From Bacteroidota bacterium (GTDB taxonomy: Bacteria; Bacteroidota; Bacteroidia; Bacteroidales; Tannerellaceae): a DNA stretch of 64,000 nt. Under the pieces are notes generated by a model. It was not told where the DNA came from. It did not search any database and worked only from the letters and a program-made list of their open reading frames with translations. Both the position numbers and the translations under genes were made by a program. Where the stretch lies: contig JAEYVY010000007.1 of NCBI GenBank assembly GCA_023429375.1, forward strand, positions 372,001 to 436,000. The letters are read 5' to 3'. Of this stretch, positions 25,891-34,600 are shown one piece after another (position 1 is the first letter of the stretch; every line of letters begins with the position of its first letter).

Positions 25891-27228
25891 ATGTTGAGCC
25901 TTGTAGATATTTTGAAATCGGCAAACGATACCAAAGGTCTTATGCTGGGGATCGGAGTGATTGACAAGGTTGGAGAATTTTTTAAAGAACAATTTCCCCG
26001 GCAAAAAGTAATCGTCGTTGCTGATTCAACCACATATGATGTAGCTGGAAAGACGGTTGAGGAAAACCTAAAGCAAGCAGGCATTGAGCAATATCCCCCG
26101 TTTATTTATAAGACGAAAGATCTGTATGCCGAATATTCTTATGTAGATGAATTGGTTGAGGCGCTAAAAAAACACAAAGCTATACCAGTAGCGGTTGGTT
26201 CGGGTACGATCAATGACCTTACTAAACTTGCTTCGTACCTTACTCAGAGACCATACCTCTGTGTCGCAACAGCTGCTTCAATGGATGGTTACACAGCATT
26301 CGGAGCATCTATTACGGCCGACGGGGCGAAGCAAACATTCAACTGCCCGGCTCCTCAGGCTTGTCTTGCAGATATTGATATCATTCGCAAAGCTCCACAA
26401 AAAATGACTTCTTCAGGCTATGCTGATCTTTTTGCCAAAATAACCGCAGGTGCAGACTGGATTTTATCAGATATGTTGGGCATTGAAGCTATCGATGAGC
26501 AACCGTGGAGTATAGTACAAGATGGCTTGCACGAATCTCTGGCCGACCCAGAAGGCGTAAGGAATGAGGATGTAAAAACAATATCTACTTTGACAAATGG
26601 ACTTATTATGAGTGGTTTTGCCATGCAATGTTCCAAATCGAGTCGCCCGGCTTCAGGTGCCGAACATCAATTCAGCCATTTATGGAATATGGAGCATCAT
26701 CTGAATAATGGAGAGATGGTTTTCCATGGTTTTCAGGTAGCCATAGGTACGCTGTCGGTACTTGCTCTGTATGAAGAATTTCTGAATCACCCAATCATGG
26801 AGCTCGATATTCAGGCCTGTTGTGAAGTCTGGCCAACGGAAGATGAGTTAGCCCAAGAAGCGTTGGCAATCTTCAAAGGAACGGACTTCCCTGAAATTGG
26901 GCTGCAGGAAACAAAAGCAAAATATATTTCTAAAACTGAACTTGCCGGACAGTTGCAGTTACTAAAAGACCGCTGGCCGGAGATAAAAAGAAGATTAACG
27001 GCTCAGCTGATCCCATTTGAGGAAGCCAAAAAACGACTTAAACTTGTCGGTGCACCAACAGAACCGGAAGAAATCGGCATTTCGCGGAACTATCTGAGAC
27101 AGTCTTATGTAAAAGCCCAATATATACGCCGACGTTTTACTATATTGGATATTGCAGTCCGTACCAATTGCATGGGCCAATGGTTAGACAAACTATTTGG
27201 GGAGAATGGAGTATGGGGAATTAAATAG
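25891..27228 (+). CDS. egsA: sn-glycerol-1-phosphate dehydrogenase (EgsA/AraM type)
   Basis: A 445-residue member of the iron-containing alcohol dehydrogenase fold that interconverts dihydroxyacetone phosphate and sn-glycerol-1-phosphate with NAD(P)H. The cofactor motif VGSGTINDLTK is at about residues 102-112. The likely metal ligands are Asp179 (SGYADLFAK), His259 (GAEHQFSH) and His279 (FHGFQVAIG). G1P is the backbone enantiomer of archaeal lipids; in Bacillus it feeds heptaprenylglyceryl phosphate. The gene sits between the GDPD and EEP lipoprotein genes with gaps of 20 and 36 bp. It is unusually long for a G1P dehydrogenase because of its C-terminal region. Confidence 0.85.
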   Translation: MLSLVDILKSANDTKGLMLGIGVIDKVGEFFKEQFPRQKVIVVADSTTYDVAGKTVEENLKQAGIEQYPPFIYKTKDLYAEYSYVDELVEALKKHKAIPVAVGSGTINDLTKLASYLTQRPYLCVATAASMDGYTAFGASITADGAKQTFNCPAPQACLADIDIIRKAPQKMTSSGYADLFAKITAGADWILSDMLGIEAIDEQPWSIVQDGLHESLADPEGVRNEDVKTISTLTNGLIMSGFAMQCSKSSRPASGAEHQFSHLWNMEHHLNNGEMVFHGFQVAIGTLSVLALYEEFLNHPIMELDIQACCEVWPTEDELAQEALAIFKGTDFPEIGLQETKAKYISKTELAGQLQLLKDRWPEIKRRLTAQLIPFEEAKKRLKLVGAPTEPEEIGISRNYLRQSYVKAQYIRRRFTILDIAVRTNCMGQWLDKLFGENGVWGIK

Positions 27229-27264
27229 AACTGTAAAATTCAAAATTATAAACTATAAATTACC

Positions 27265-28053
27265 ATGAAGAATATTCATATTTGTATCGTTTTAGGTGTA
27301 CTGTTGGGCTTCTGCTCTTGTACTCAAAATGCACCAAAGGAAATTGTATTGAAAGCTTGTGCTTTTAATACCGGACACTTCAATCAAGGCAAGCTTGGTG
27401 GCTATCAGGGAGGAAATGTACTTGACACCTTATCTATCTGGAAGGATTGGGTAGGTAAACAAGAATGTGATATTTTATTCCTACAGGAATGGAATATGTA
27501 TTTTGATAAGGATAGTGCCTATAATGCTCAGCAAGAGATACTCGATCCTTATTATAAAAACATTCTTTGGGGAGATAATAATACTTGGATACATAATGGT
27601 ATTTGCACGAATTTGCCTTTGGAAAATAAAAGGATCGAGTATTTGTCAGGTGATTATTATGCCGTTGTGGCGGATGTGGAAATTGCTGATCAAAAAGTGG
27701 CCTTAATCTCAGTTCATTTGAATTGGCAGAAGGAACATCACATGAATGACTTGGACCAATTCATCAAATTTTTGTCCGGTTTTGATACCTTTATTGCGGG
27801 TGGGGATATGAACGCTTCGCAGGCAGAGCAGCTTATGTTCAAACAAGCCGGATTCAATATTGCTAATGGCGGAGACTCCGGATTTATTTGCACATTTCCT
27901 AAGGGAGCGGTCAATAACACAAATTATTGTCTCGACAATATTGTGACATCGGCAAACATTGAAATAAGACATCCACATTCTGTCGTTACGAATGTAAACG
28001 ACCAGGATCATTTTCCGATTCTTGCCGAAATTGTCATCAAATCAAAGAATTAA
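27265..28053 (+). CDS. endonuclease/exonuclease/phosphatase-fold lipoprotein
   Basis: A 262-residue predicted lipoprotein with lipobox GFCSC (Cys19). The EEP fold residues are all visible: Asn in AFNTGHF, Glu in FLQEWN, His in SVHLNW, Asp-Asn in GGDMNAS, and Asp-His in NDQDHFPI. The family includes DNases, sphingomyelinase-like and inositol phosphatases, so the fold alone does not fix the substrate. The neighbours suggest a phosphodiester or lipid headgroup; this is inference. It closes the three-gene operon before overlapping terminators at 28156-28205. Confidence 0.88.
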   Translation: MKNIHICIVLGVLLGFCSCTQNAPKEIVLKACAFNTGHFNQGKLGGYQGGNVLDTLSIWKDWVGKQECDILFLQEWNMYFDKDSAYNAQQEILDPYYKNILWGDNNTWIHNGICTNLPLENKRIEYLSGDYYAVVADVEIADQKVALISVHLNWQKEHHMNDLDQFIKFLSGFDTFIAGGDMNASQAEQLMFKQAGFNIANGGDSGFICTFPKGAVNNTNYCLDNIVTSANIEIRHPHSVVTNVNDQDHFPILAEIVIKSKN

Positions 28054-28155
28054 CGACTTTCAAGAAGGATAGATTTTGGTTTATATTTCAAATGTAAGCA
28101 AATACATATTTCTCAAAATGAGGTATCATTAAATTTCATTTTTGAGGAGAAATGC

Positions 28156-28205
28156 AAAGGGCGAATTACAGTTGTAATTTGCCCTTTATTACAACTGTTT
28201 TTTTT
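28156..28205. terminator. overlapping terminator hairpins between convergent genes
   Basis: Hairpin 1 pairs AAAGGGC... at 28156 with ...GCCCTTT ending at 28187. Hairpin 2 pairs ACAGTTGTAAT (28168-28178) with ATTACAACTGT (28188-28198) and is followed by eight T (28198-28205). The two share bases and exclude one another. Hairpin 2 suits the plus strand; hairpin 1 can serve both strands. Confidence 0.75.
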
Positions 28206-28236
28206 GTGTGTAAAAAAAGAGAAATAGAACTATTTG

Positions 28237-29856
28237 CTAAAAGGGAGCTATTGCTTGCAGGCGAACCTCTTCTTTGGTTACCGGATGTATGAAAGTAAGC
28301 CGTTCGGCATGCAGATAGAGCCGCCCGCCCCTTTTGCCATAAAGTGAATCACCCACGATGGGAGCATTTAGTCCGGAAGGGTGTGCCGCATGAACACGAA
28401 GTTGGTGTGTTCGTCCGGTTTGAGGATAGAATGCTACCCGTGTACCTTGTGTTTCGCGTCCTAAAACTTCATATCGGGTGATGGCTGGTTTTCCGTATTG
28501 GAAATTAACCGTTTGCCGAGGCCGATCGTCCGGATCCAGGCAAAGCGGAAGCTCAATTGCTCCCTGTGCACAAAGAATATCTCCATCAAGGATGGCGATG
28601 TACCGCTTCTCCATCTTACGATTTTTAAACAGGACCTGTAACTGTTTATGTATTTCTTTGGTTTTAGCCAGCAGCAGGAGCCCCGATGTGGCCATATCCA
28701 ATCGGTGAACGATAAGCGGACCATCGGCCTCGGGGTAGCTGGCTTTCATCCAGTCGTACACTGAATAGAGGCTTTGCTTTCCGGGAACCGACAGCATGCC
28801 TGCCGGTTTGTTTACCGCTACTATCCAATCGTCTTCATATACAACCTCGGGCGATGCATGGCGGTGCGTGTCGCATAACAGCGGATTATCTTCCACCGTG
28901 AGTCCCTGTAACATGAAATTGAGTATAGGTCCGCATTTCCCACTGCAGGCAGGATAGTAATTCCCATGGCGGCGAATCTCCGTTTTAGGTGAATCCCCCC
29001 ACCAGAATTCTGCCATGGCAATCGGTCTCAACGAATGCAGATAGGCAAACTGCAGCAATTTGGGTGCGGCACATTCGCCAGCACCGGCTGGAGGTATCTT
29101 GCCCGTAGCATCTTCAAAGACCTTTCGTAAAGCCTGTTTCTCTCCTTTGGCATTCAGCAACACAAAGCAATCAAACAATTGCTGTTGCAGCGCTGCAGAG
29201 CGTGTTTTACGTTCCGTACAAAGCGATTCAATTTCTTGCACAAACCTGTCCACTTCCTGTTGCAGTAGAGCAATCTTATCAAGCCAAAAACGCTCCAACC
29301 TTTTCAATTCTGCTTTGGCAAACTGACTTTCGCGAATTAATTGTTGGCTTTCCCATTCATTTACTCCCTCTTTTCTACGTTTATCCCTTGCCTCTTTTCC
29401 TGCTTTCAGCTCTTTTTTAGCCTCTGCCAATTTATGGTAAGCCTCATTCCGGGCTTCCTGAAGCTGTTCCTTGAGTAGTAAGAATGTCGGATCATTCTCC
29501 AAGGTATCGATTCGGCTGTTAAGGGCTGAAATGTTTCTCTCTTCCACTCTGAAGAACCCATCCGGATCAGAAAAATTGCAGATGGGAGGAACAAACCACG
29601 GGTGACAGCTTTTTCCCTCCAGATTTCCCGAAAATGCCGCGAGAAATCCCAATGTATTATCCGAAGTCTGCACAACTAACACTCCGAACATCTTTCCCTG
29701 TTGCAGCTCATCGGCCCACGCTTTCTGTTCCTTCAGATAGGCTTGTACCTCATGGGCTGCCAATATGCACAGCGGATGAGGCTCATAATGGAACGGAAAG
29801 GTGAATTTTTCCGGTAAAGGAAACCTTTCTGCCGATTTAGGAAAAGAATGTGTCAT
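28237..29856 (-). CDS. RluA-family pseudouridine synthase with a long N-terminal extension
   Basis: A 539-residue protein. The C-terminal ~220 residues are a clear RluA catalytic domain with VAVNKPAGMLSVPG, the active-site Asp motif HRLDMATSG and the closing RTHQLRVHAAHP. The first ~320 residues are a separate region with a coiled-coil stretch (about 110-220), an SGKCGPILNFM motif and many charged residues; the function is unknown. The enzyme isomerises uridine in rRNA or tRNA. I chose ATG 29856 because a -7 box (29895-29902) lies inside the longer open frame that starts at TTG 29913. Confidence 0.85.
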   Translation of the reverse strand: MTHSFPKSAERFPLPEKFTFPFHYEPHPLCILAAHEVQAYLKEQKAWADELQQGKMFGVLVVQTSDNTLGFLAAFSGNLEGKSCHPWFVPPICNFSDPDGFFRVEERNISALNSRIDTLENDPTFLLLKEQLQEARNEAYHKLAEAKKELKAGKEARDKRRKEGVNEWESQQLIRESQFAKAELKRLERFWLDKIALLQQEVDRFVQEIESLCTERKTRSAALQQQLFDCFVLLNAKGEKQALRKVFEDATGKIPPAGAGECAAPKLLQFAYLHSLRPIAMAEFWWGDSPKTEIRRHGNYYPACSGKCGPILNFMLQGLTVEDNPLLCDTHRHASPEVVYEDDWIVAVNKPAGMLSVPGKQSLYSVYDWMKASYPEADGPLIVHRLDMATSGLLLLAKTKEIHKQLQVLFKNRKMEKRYIAILDGDILCAQGAIELPLCLDPDDRPRQTVNFQYGKPAITRYEVLGRETQGTRVAFYPQTGRTHQLRVHAAHPSGLNAPIVGDSLYGKRGGRLYLHAERLTFIHPVTKEEVRLQAIAPF

Positions 29857-29894
29857 GGCATGGAACATTATACTGTGTATGATAAAAAGTGGCA

Positions 29895-29902
29895 CAAAGA
29901 TA
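29895..29902 (-). promoter_or_regulatory. promoter of the RluA-family gene, -7 box
   Basis: Minus-strand TATCTTTG matches TAnnTTTG. It lies inside the longer open frame, which supports the downstream ATG at 29856 (or 29868). Predicted start about 29888. Confidence 0.5.
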
Positions 29903-30084
29903 CGAATTTTCAATAGGAAAGATTGTCCGAGTATTCAAACTGAATACTCTTTATAAGTGGATTCATTTATGATTTATTGATTACTTTCTGATGACCCGAT
30001 ACCCTTACCATTTCACAATACAGGATATTCATTATTCATTAGAGAATATTGCAGAAATTGGAAGTCTCCTTTTCTGTTTGCATT

Positions 30085-30462
30085 TTATTCTTTTTCCAAA
30101 TCTATACTTATGTAGGTGTGTTCCCATTTGTTGATTTTGCTGGTTCCGATGTCGATTATGAAGCCGGGCCAAACGATAACGTTCCATAGTGAGATGGGAT
30201 TGAATGTTGATTCAAGTATAAATGGGTAAGGCCTGTAGCCTTCCTTTTTTGCAACAAGATGTTTGTCGAATAGCTTCTTTCTGAAGGAGACAGTCACTGT
30301 TTGATCACTACCGATTTCAGCAATTTTGATGTTTGTCGCCGTATCATAAATCTTAATTCCCTCTATTCCACTAAAGGTTATAGGCTGTTTGGAACGCGTA
30401 AAAACTGTAGCGCATGAAGTCATCAAGCATACAAAAATGAATACTAATAGATGGGTTTTCAT
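30085..30462 (-). CDS. small predicted lipoprotein of unknown role
   Basis: A 125-residue protein. The signal ends in the lipobox TSCA (Cys17), after which a beta-rich segment (ITFSGIEGIKIYDTATN...VTVSFRKKLFDKHLVAKKEGYRPYPFIL) resembles a PEGA-type domain in its spacing, and one hydrophobic stretch (PISLWNVIVWPGFIIDIGTS) follows. This shape recalls envelope stress or YceK-type lipoproteins, but I do not assign a family. It lies alone, downstream of a 640-bp gap that holds a repeat and a broken umuD. Nothing else is visible in 29914-30084. Confidence 0.75.
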   Translation of the reverse strand: MKTHLLVFIFVCLMTSCATVFTRSKQPITFSGIEGIKIYDTATNIKIAEIGSDQTVTVSFRKKLFDKHLVAKKEGYRPYPFILESTFNPISLWNVIVWPGFIIDIGTSKINKWEHTYISIDLEKE

Positions 30463-30693
30463 AATGTGAACTGTTTAGTTTTTACAAATCCTAATGGCAT
30501 AAAACTGTGTAATTGGGGGGGATGTTAAAATAAAGAACGTTTGTAATGGTTTTAAAGATAGTTCATTTCTTTCAATTTTAAAAGAGGGGAATTCGTTTTT
30601 CTTCCACGCGAATATACGGGTTGTACCAGTACATATCCGACCTTCTTGTCTTTTGATTACGATGAATTTTAAAAAAGATTGTGATCATTATTT

Positions 30694-30812
30694 AAAAGGA
30701 TTGGGGTGTTTTTCTATTTCTATATCTGTGAAAAAGATTTACTATATATATAGAAAAGTTTTTCTATATATATGGAAATAGAAAATGATATCAATCGTTT
30801 TTAAAAAGCTAC
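30694..30812. repeat. intergenic palindromic repeat, copy 2
   Basis: Begins with a unit AAAAGGATTGGGGTGTTTTT (30694-30713), which matches the unit of copy 1. It then holds a perfect palindrome CTATATATATAG at 30742-30753 and an imperfect one at 30761-30778, and ends with a GTTTTTAAAAA core near 30797-30808. The internal TATATA cassette is shared with copy 3 at 62181-62328 but not with copy 1. The flanks (30463-30693) show no gene. Confidence 0.65.
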
Positions 30813-30861
30813 GTAATGTTTCTGATTTTTATCGGAATACATTCTTACCTTTGCAGGAAGT

Positions 30862-31089
30862 GTTAAGGCCGGATTTCCTTCTCCTGCTTAGGACTATATT
30901 GAAAGTTCAATAGACCTGAATAAGGAGTTGATAAAGCATCCTTCGGCTACGTTCTTTGCTCGTGTGACGGGCGATTCGTTGAAGGATGCCGCATTGGAGA
31001 TTGGCTATCTCGTGCTGGTGGACAAATCGCTTCCTTACGAGCATGGCAAGATGGCTATCTGTTTTATCGACGCTGATTTTACGACTTAA
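30862..31089 (+). pseudogene. umuD: umuD remnant, truncated at both ends with an internal stop
   Basis: Frame 1 from 30862 reads VKAGFPSPA, an amber codon at 30889-30891 where family members have Gln, then DYIESSIDLNKELIKHP, ATFFARVTGDS, and GYLVLVDKSL. UmuD is the S24 protease-like subunit of DNA polymerase V. The catalytic Ser survives (GDSL, with Leu for the usual Met), but the frame ends at TAA 31087 just before the segment that carries the catalytic Lys. The N-terminal ~20 residues are also missing. A TACCTTTG -7 box (30846-30853) precedes it. No umuC follows; a GNAT gene does. Confidence 0.85.
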
Positions 31090-31103
31090 AGACATACGGT
31101 AAT

Positions 31104-31631
31104 ATGGTATATATTGAGACTGAACGGTTGATACTTAGAGACTGGACGGAAGACGACCTGGCTGTATTTCAGCAAATGAATAGCGATCCGGTAACCATGG
31201 AGTTCTTTCCAAACCTATTGACACCTGAGGGTTCTACGATGTTTTATGAAAGGATAAAGAGCGAAATTGAGGAAAGAGGATATGGTCTGTATGCCGTGGA
31301 ACTGAAGGATTCAAAGCAGTTTGTAGGCTTTACGGGTTTTCATTATACAGTGATGGACATGGATTTTTGTCCTTGTATAGAAATTGGTTGGAGGTATATG
31401 CGCGAGGTATGGGGCCATGGTTATGCCACAGAAGCGGCTAAAGCGTGCCTTGACTATGCGAGAAAGAACTTGAACTTTAAGAAGGTCTATTCGTTTACGT
31501 CTTTGATTAATGAGCGCTCAGAAAAGGTGATGAAAAAAATCGGGATGAAGAAGGTTGGCCATTTTCAACATCCTGCCATCGCTGATGGACACCGACTTCG
31601 CGAGCATGTATTGTATAAAATTGATCTATAA
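31104..31631 (+). CDS. GNAT-family N-acetyltransferase (RimJ/RimL type)
   Basis: A 175-residue acetyltransferase. It starts with IETERLILRDWTEDDLAVFQQMN, the RimJ/RimL signature, and the acetyl-CoA pyrophosphate loop follows near residue 92 (GWRYMREVWGHGYATEAAKA). The C-terminal part keeps the SLINERSEKVMKKIGMKKVGH pattern of the fold. Such enzymes modify ribosomal protein N-termini or small amines; the substrate cannot be named. It begins 15 bp after the umuD remnant and may have used that transcript. No typical -7 box stands right before it. Confidence 0.9.
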   Translation: MVYIETERLILRDWTEDDLAVFQQMNSDPVTMEFFPNLLTPEGSTMFYERIKSEIEERGYGLYAVELKDSKQFVGFTGFHYTVMDMDFCPCIEIGWRYMREVWGHGYATEAAKACLDYARKNLNFKKVYSFTSLINERSEKVMKKIGMKKVGHFQHPAIADGHRLREHVLYKIDL

Positions 31632-31721
31632 AATATTTACTCTGGTAGCTTGCAATAACTTTTATGCTCTTTGTGAGCGGGTGTTTAAACCTGATTTCAC
31701 ATCAGAGATGTAGTCATAAAA

Positions 31722-31751
31722 AAGGGTATCCCTTTTTTATGGGATACCCTT
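31722..31751. terminator. terminator between the GNAT and nitroreductase genes
   Basis: A perfect 11-bp stem (31722-31732 with 31741-31751), 8-base loop. On the minus strand it is followed by a run of T, so it mainly ends the nitroreductase transcript; on the plus strand the T-run is absent. Confidence 0.75.
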
Positions 31752-31770
31752 ACAAGCCTAAAAAATCTTA

Positions 31771-32391
31771 TTAACGAAACACAAACAACCTATTCTCCAG
31801 GGGAGAAAATTCCTTTTCACCTGGAGCGCCTATGTTCTTTCCAAATGGCATTTGCGCAATCAGCTGCCACTTAGGACTGATGCCCCATGTTGATGCGACT
31901 TCTCCGTCAATCAAAGGGTTATAGTGCTGAAGTGATGCGCCGAAGCCTACCTCTTCAAGCATAGTCCAAACAGCTAACTGATGCATTCCTGCCGTGTGTT
32001 GTGACCAAATGGGGAAGTTATCGCTATACGAAGGAAAAGCTTTCTGAAGTCCTTCCACCACTTCTGTGTCTTCATAAAAAAGAATGGTACCATAACCGGC
32101 AGCAAACGCTCCGTCAATTTTAGCCTCTGTATTCCCGAATTGCTCGGCCGGCACAATCTTGCGAAGTGTTTCTTTCGTTATGTTCCACAATTTTTTATGT
32201 TGATCACCTAATAATAGAACTACACGCGTAGTTTGAGAATTAAAAGCTGAGGGAACATGCAAAAGTGCAAATTCCAATATTTCTTCTATCTGTTTGTCAG
32301 ATATTGGGGCCTCATTACTGATTGAATAATACGTCCTGCGGTTTTTTATCGCCTCTTTAAATGTCATCGCCATAGTCTTATTTGTTTTCAT
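31771..32391 (-). CDS. nitroreductase-family FMN oxidoreductase
   Basis: A 206-residue flavoprotein of the nitroreductase superfamily. The N-terminal FMN-binding Arg pattern is in IKNRRTYYSIS, and the core reads LLHVPSAFNSQTTRVV and WTMLEEVGFGASLQHYNP, with the typical GFGASLQ turn. The enzymes reduce nitroaromatics and quinones with NAD(P)H. Several in-frame Met codons (residues 1, 7 and 9) leave the start open. It is downstream of nhaC on the same strand, 48 bp away, with a -7-like CAACTTTG in the gap. Confidence 0.9.
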   Translation of the reverse strand: MKTNKTMAMTFKEAIKNRRTYYSISNEAPISDKQIEEILEFALLHVPSAFNSQTTRVVLLLGDQHKKLWNITKETLRKIVPAEQFGNTEAKIDGAFAAGYGTILFYEDTEVVEGLQKAFPSYSDNFPIWSQHTAGMHQLAVWTMLEEVGFGASLQHYNPLIDGEVASTWGISPKWQLIAQMPFGKNIGAPGEKEFSPLENRLFVFR

Positions 32392-32439
32392 CTATATAAG
32401 AAACAAAGTTGACTAGGAAATGTTTTGAAAAATAACCGT

Positions 32440-33927
32440 TTATTTTTGGTCAAATCTATCTTCTTCTAAAAAAGAATTGTCCTTTTTCGGCGCTATATGG
32501 GGTATCTTAAACCCTATGGTTGCAATAAATATACTCATTAATGGACTAATCAAATTAAAGAAACAGTAAGGAAGATAAGTTAAGGTAGCCACTCCCAGAA
32601 CGGTCGATTGGGTGAGTCCGCAACTATTCCACGGCAACAAGGGCGAAGTAACCGTCACGGCATCTTCAATCGTACGTCCTAAAAGACAGCTGTCGTATCC
32701 TTTGTCTTTATACGTTTGAGTGTACATCTTTCCCGTAAGAATAATCGAGATATATTGATCTGCCGTACATATATTAAAGAACAAACCCGAAGCAACGGTA
32801 GAGCTTACCAACCCTACGGTGTTCTTCATGAATCGTAAAAATACGGAGATAATACTCGTCAACATACCGCTGGCCACCATTGCTCCTCCGAAACACATAG
32901 CACAAAGTATCAACCACACGGTATTCATCATGCCTGCCATTCCACGCGTAGAGACAAGTTCGTTTAAGGTCGCACTGCCCGTCTCAATCTGTGTGCTTCC
33001 ATACAGAGCCGTTAATGACCCTGTAAATAGGCTCTGCATATTTACGTCTGCCGCTCCGGCAATTTCACGCAATATATCCGGCTGAAAAATTAGGGCAAAG
33101 ATGACAGCCAAAATGGACGAAACGAAAAGTGTTATAATGGCTGGTATTCGTTTAGCAATCATAAATCCGGTAACTACAGGTACGATCAGCAACCACAACG
33201 ATATAGAGAATGTATCTTTTAATGCTACTCTGAACTCATTGATCTGTATCGTATCACTCGCTTGATGTGTAAATCCGGCAACAGCAAAAATGATTAATGC
33301 AATCGTAAGTGAGGGTACAGTAGTTATCATCAAAAAGCGGATATGCTTGAACAAGGGTGTACCGGTAACAGACGAAGCCAACACCGTAGTGTCAGATAAA
33401 GGTGATACCTTATCACCAAAATAGGCTCCCGAGATAATGGCTCCTGCAATCCATCCCTCATCAAAGCCTTGAACTTGTCCAATTCCCAACAGAGCCAGAC
33501 CGATAGTAGCGACTGTAGTCCACGAACTGCCTGTTACGACCGAAACAATCGCACAAATCACACAGGTGGAAACGAGGAATAAATTAGGATGGATGAGTTG
33601 TACGCCGTAGTAAATCAATGTGGGAACCACACCACTGATCATCCATGATGATGACAATGCTCCAATGATAAGAAGCATAATGAGTGCCGTTCCAACTCCG
33701 GTAATATTATTGACTATGGCTGCCTCGAAAGTTTTCCATGGCACCTTGCAAAACAACATGCCAATCAAACAACAAACGGCTGTAGCAAACAGTAAAACGA
33801 CCTGACTGGCTCCATTCAATGCATCACCCCCCAAAAGGGAGATGGCCACAAAAAGCAACGAAACAAGTACTACGAGAGGGACTAAAGATAATAGAGGTGA
33901 TGGGGTTTTAGACTGGCTATTCTCCAT
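32440..33927 (-). CDS. nhaC: NhaC-family Na+/H+ antiporter
   Basis: A 495-residue polytopic protein with about eleven membrane helices. Characteristic parts are the segment VVTGSSWTTVATIGLALLGIG, the GAYFGDKVSPLSDTTVLASSVTG loop and the later MAGMMNTVWLILCAMCFGGAM. NhaC proteins exchange Na+ for protons and support growth at alkaline pH or act with organic acid transport. The gene lies between the tsaC-like and nitroreductase genes. A -7 box TATCTTTG precedes it, so it probably has its own promoter. Confidence 0.9.
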   Translation of the reverse strand: MENSQSKTPSPLLSLVPLVVLVSLLFVAISLLGGDALNGASQVVLLFATAVCCLIGMLFCKVPWKTFEAAIVNNITGVGTALIMLLIIGALSSSWMISGVVPTLIYYGVQLIHPNLFLVSTCVICAIVSVVTGSSWTTVATIGLALLGIGQVQGFDEGWIAGAIISGAYFGDKVSPLSDTTVLASSVTGTPLFKHIRFLMITTVPSLTIALIIFAVAGFTHQASDTIQINEFRVALKDTFSISLWLLIVPVVTGFMIAKRIPAIITLFVSSILAVIFALIFQPDILREIAGAADVNMQSLFTGSLTALYGSTQIETGSATLNELVSTRGMAGMMNTVWLILCAMCFGGAMVASGMLTSIISVFLRFMKNTVGLVSSTVASGLFFNICTADQYISIILTGKMYTQTYKDKGYDSCLLGRTIEDAVTVTSPLLPWNSCGLTQSTVLGVATLTYLPYCFFNLISPLMSIFIATIGFKIPHIAPKKDNSFLEEDRFDQK

Positions 33928-33955
33928 TTATTGTCTTTGTTTACATTTTGGAGAA

Positions 33956-33963
33956 CAAAGATA
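33956..33963 (-). promoter_or_regulatory. nhaC promoter, -7 box
   Basis: Minus-strand TATCTTTG fits TAnnTTTG, 28 bp before the ATG at 33927. No consensus -33 box. Confidence 0.4.
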
Positions 33964-33988
33964 GGTATAAAATCAAAAGTGAGGGTAT

Positions 33989-34600
33989 TTAATAAACAAG
34001 TTCACCTTTCCCTTGTCGAATAATTTCGAAATCGTCTGTCATACAATCCACAACAGTAGAAGGAGTTAATCCTCCAAAACCTCCATCGATAACGATATCT
34101 ACCCTTTTCTGATATTTTTCGTAAATCAGTTCCGGATCAGTCGCATATTCAAGGATTTCATCTTCTTCGTCATGAATTGTCGTAGTTAAGATAGGATTAC
34201 CCAACTCTTTAACAATTTGCCGGATGATATTATTGTCGGGCACACGAATTCCGACTTCTTTCCTGTTTTTATAAATCTTGGGGAGTTCGCTACTGGTAGG
34301 CAAGATAAAGGTAAATGCTCCGGGGAGATTCTTTCGCATCAGTTTAAAGGCCGCATTACTCACCTTAGCATATTCACTGATATTGGAAAGATCATAGCAT
34401 ATAATTGAAAGGTTGCTTTTTAACGGATTTATATTCTTCATTCTGCAAATCGCCTCAACCGCACGAACGTTCAGCGCATCGCATCCGATTGCGTAAATCG
34501 TGTCTGTAGGATAAATTACCAACCCTCCGTCACGAAGTACATTGACCACCTTGTCTATTTCCTTTGGATTAGGATTTTCTGGATAGATTTTTACTAACAT
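33989..34600 (-). CDS. L-threonylcarbamoyladenylate synthase family protein (TsaC/Sua5/YciO)
   Basis: A 203-residue protein of the YrdC fold. The conserved GGLVIYPTDTIYAIGCDALN and RMKNINPLKSNLSIIC segments, and later PGAFTFILP, EVGIRVPDN and STVVD, match the family. TsaC makes threonylcarbamoyl-AMP for the t6A37 tRNA modification; the YciO branch is similar and less well defined, and I cannot separate them. ATG 34600 fits the family N-terminus (MLVKIYPENP) better than the upstream ATG at 34648. The gene lies downstream of fabI with a gap of about 90 bp. Confidence 0.9.
   Translation of the reverse strand: MLVKIYPENPNPKEIDKVVNVLRDGGLVIYPTDTIYAIGCDALNVRAVEAICRMKNINPLKSNLSIICYDLSNISEYAKVSNAAFKLMRKNLPGAFTFILPTSSELPKIYKNRKEVGIRVPDNNIIRQIVKELGNPILTTTIHDEEDEILEYATDPELIYEKYQKRVDIVIDGGFGGLTPSTVVDCMTDDFEIIRQGKGELVY

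Noticed and set aside
30463..30693. Possible gene in the 640-bp gap before the umuD remnant
   Set aside because: No frame with a start, length or known motif; only a repeat and AT-rich sequence.
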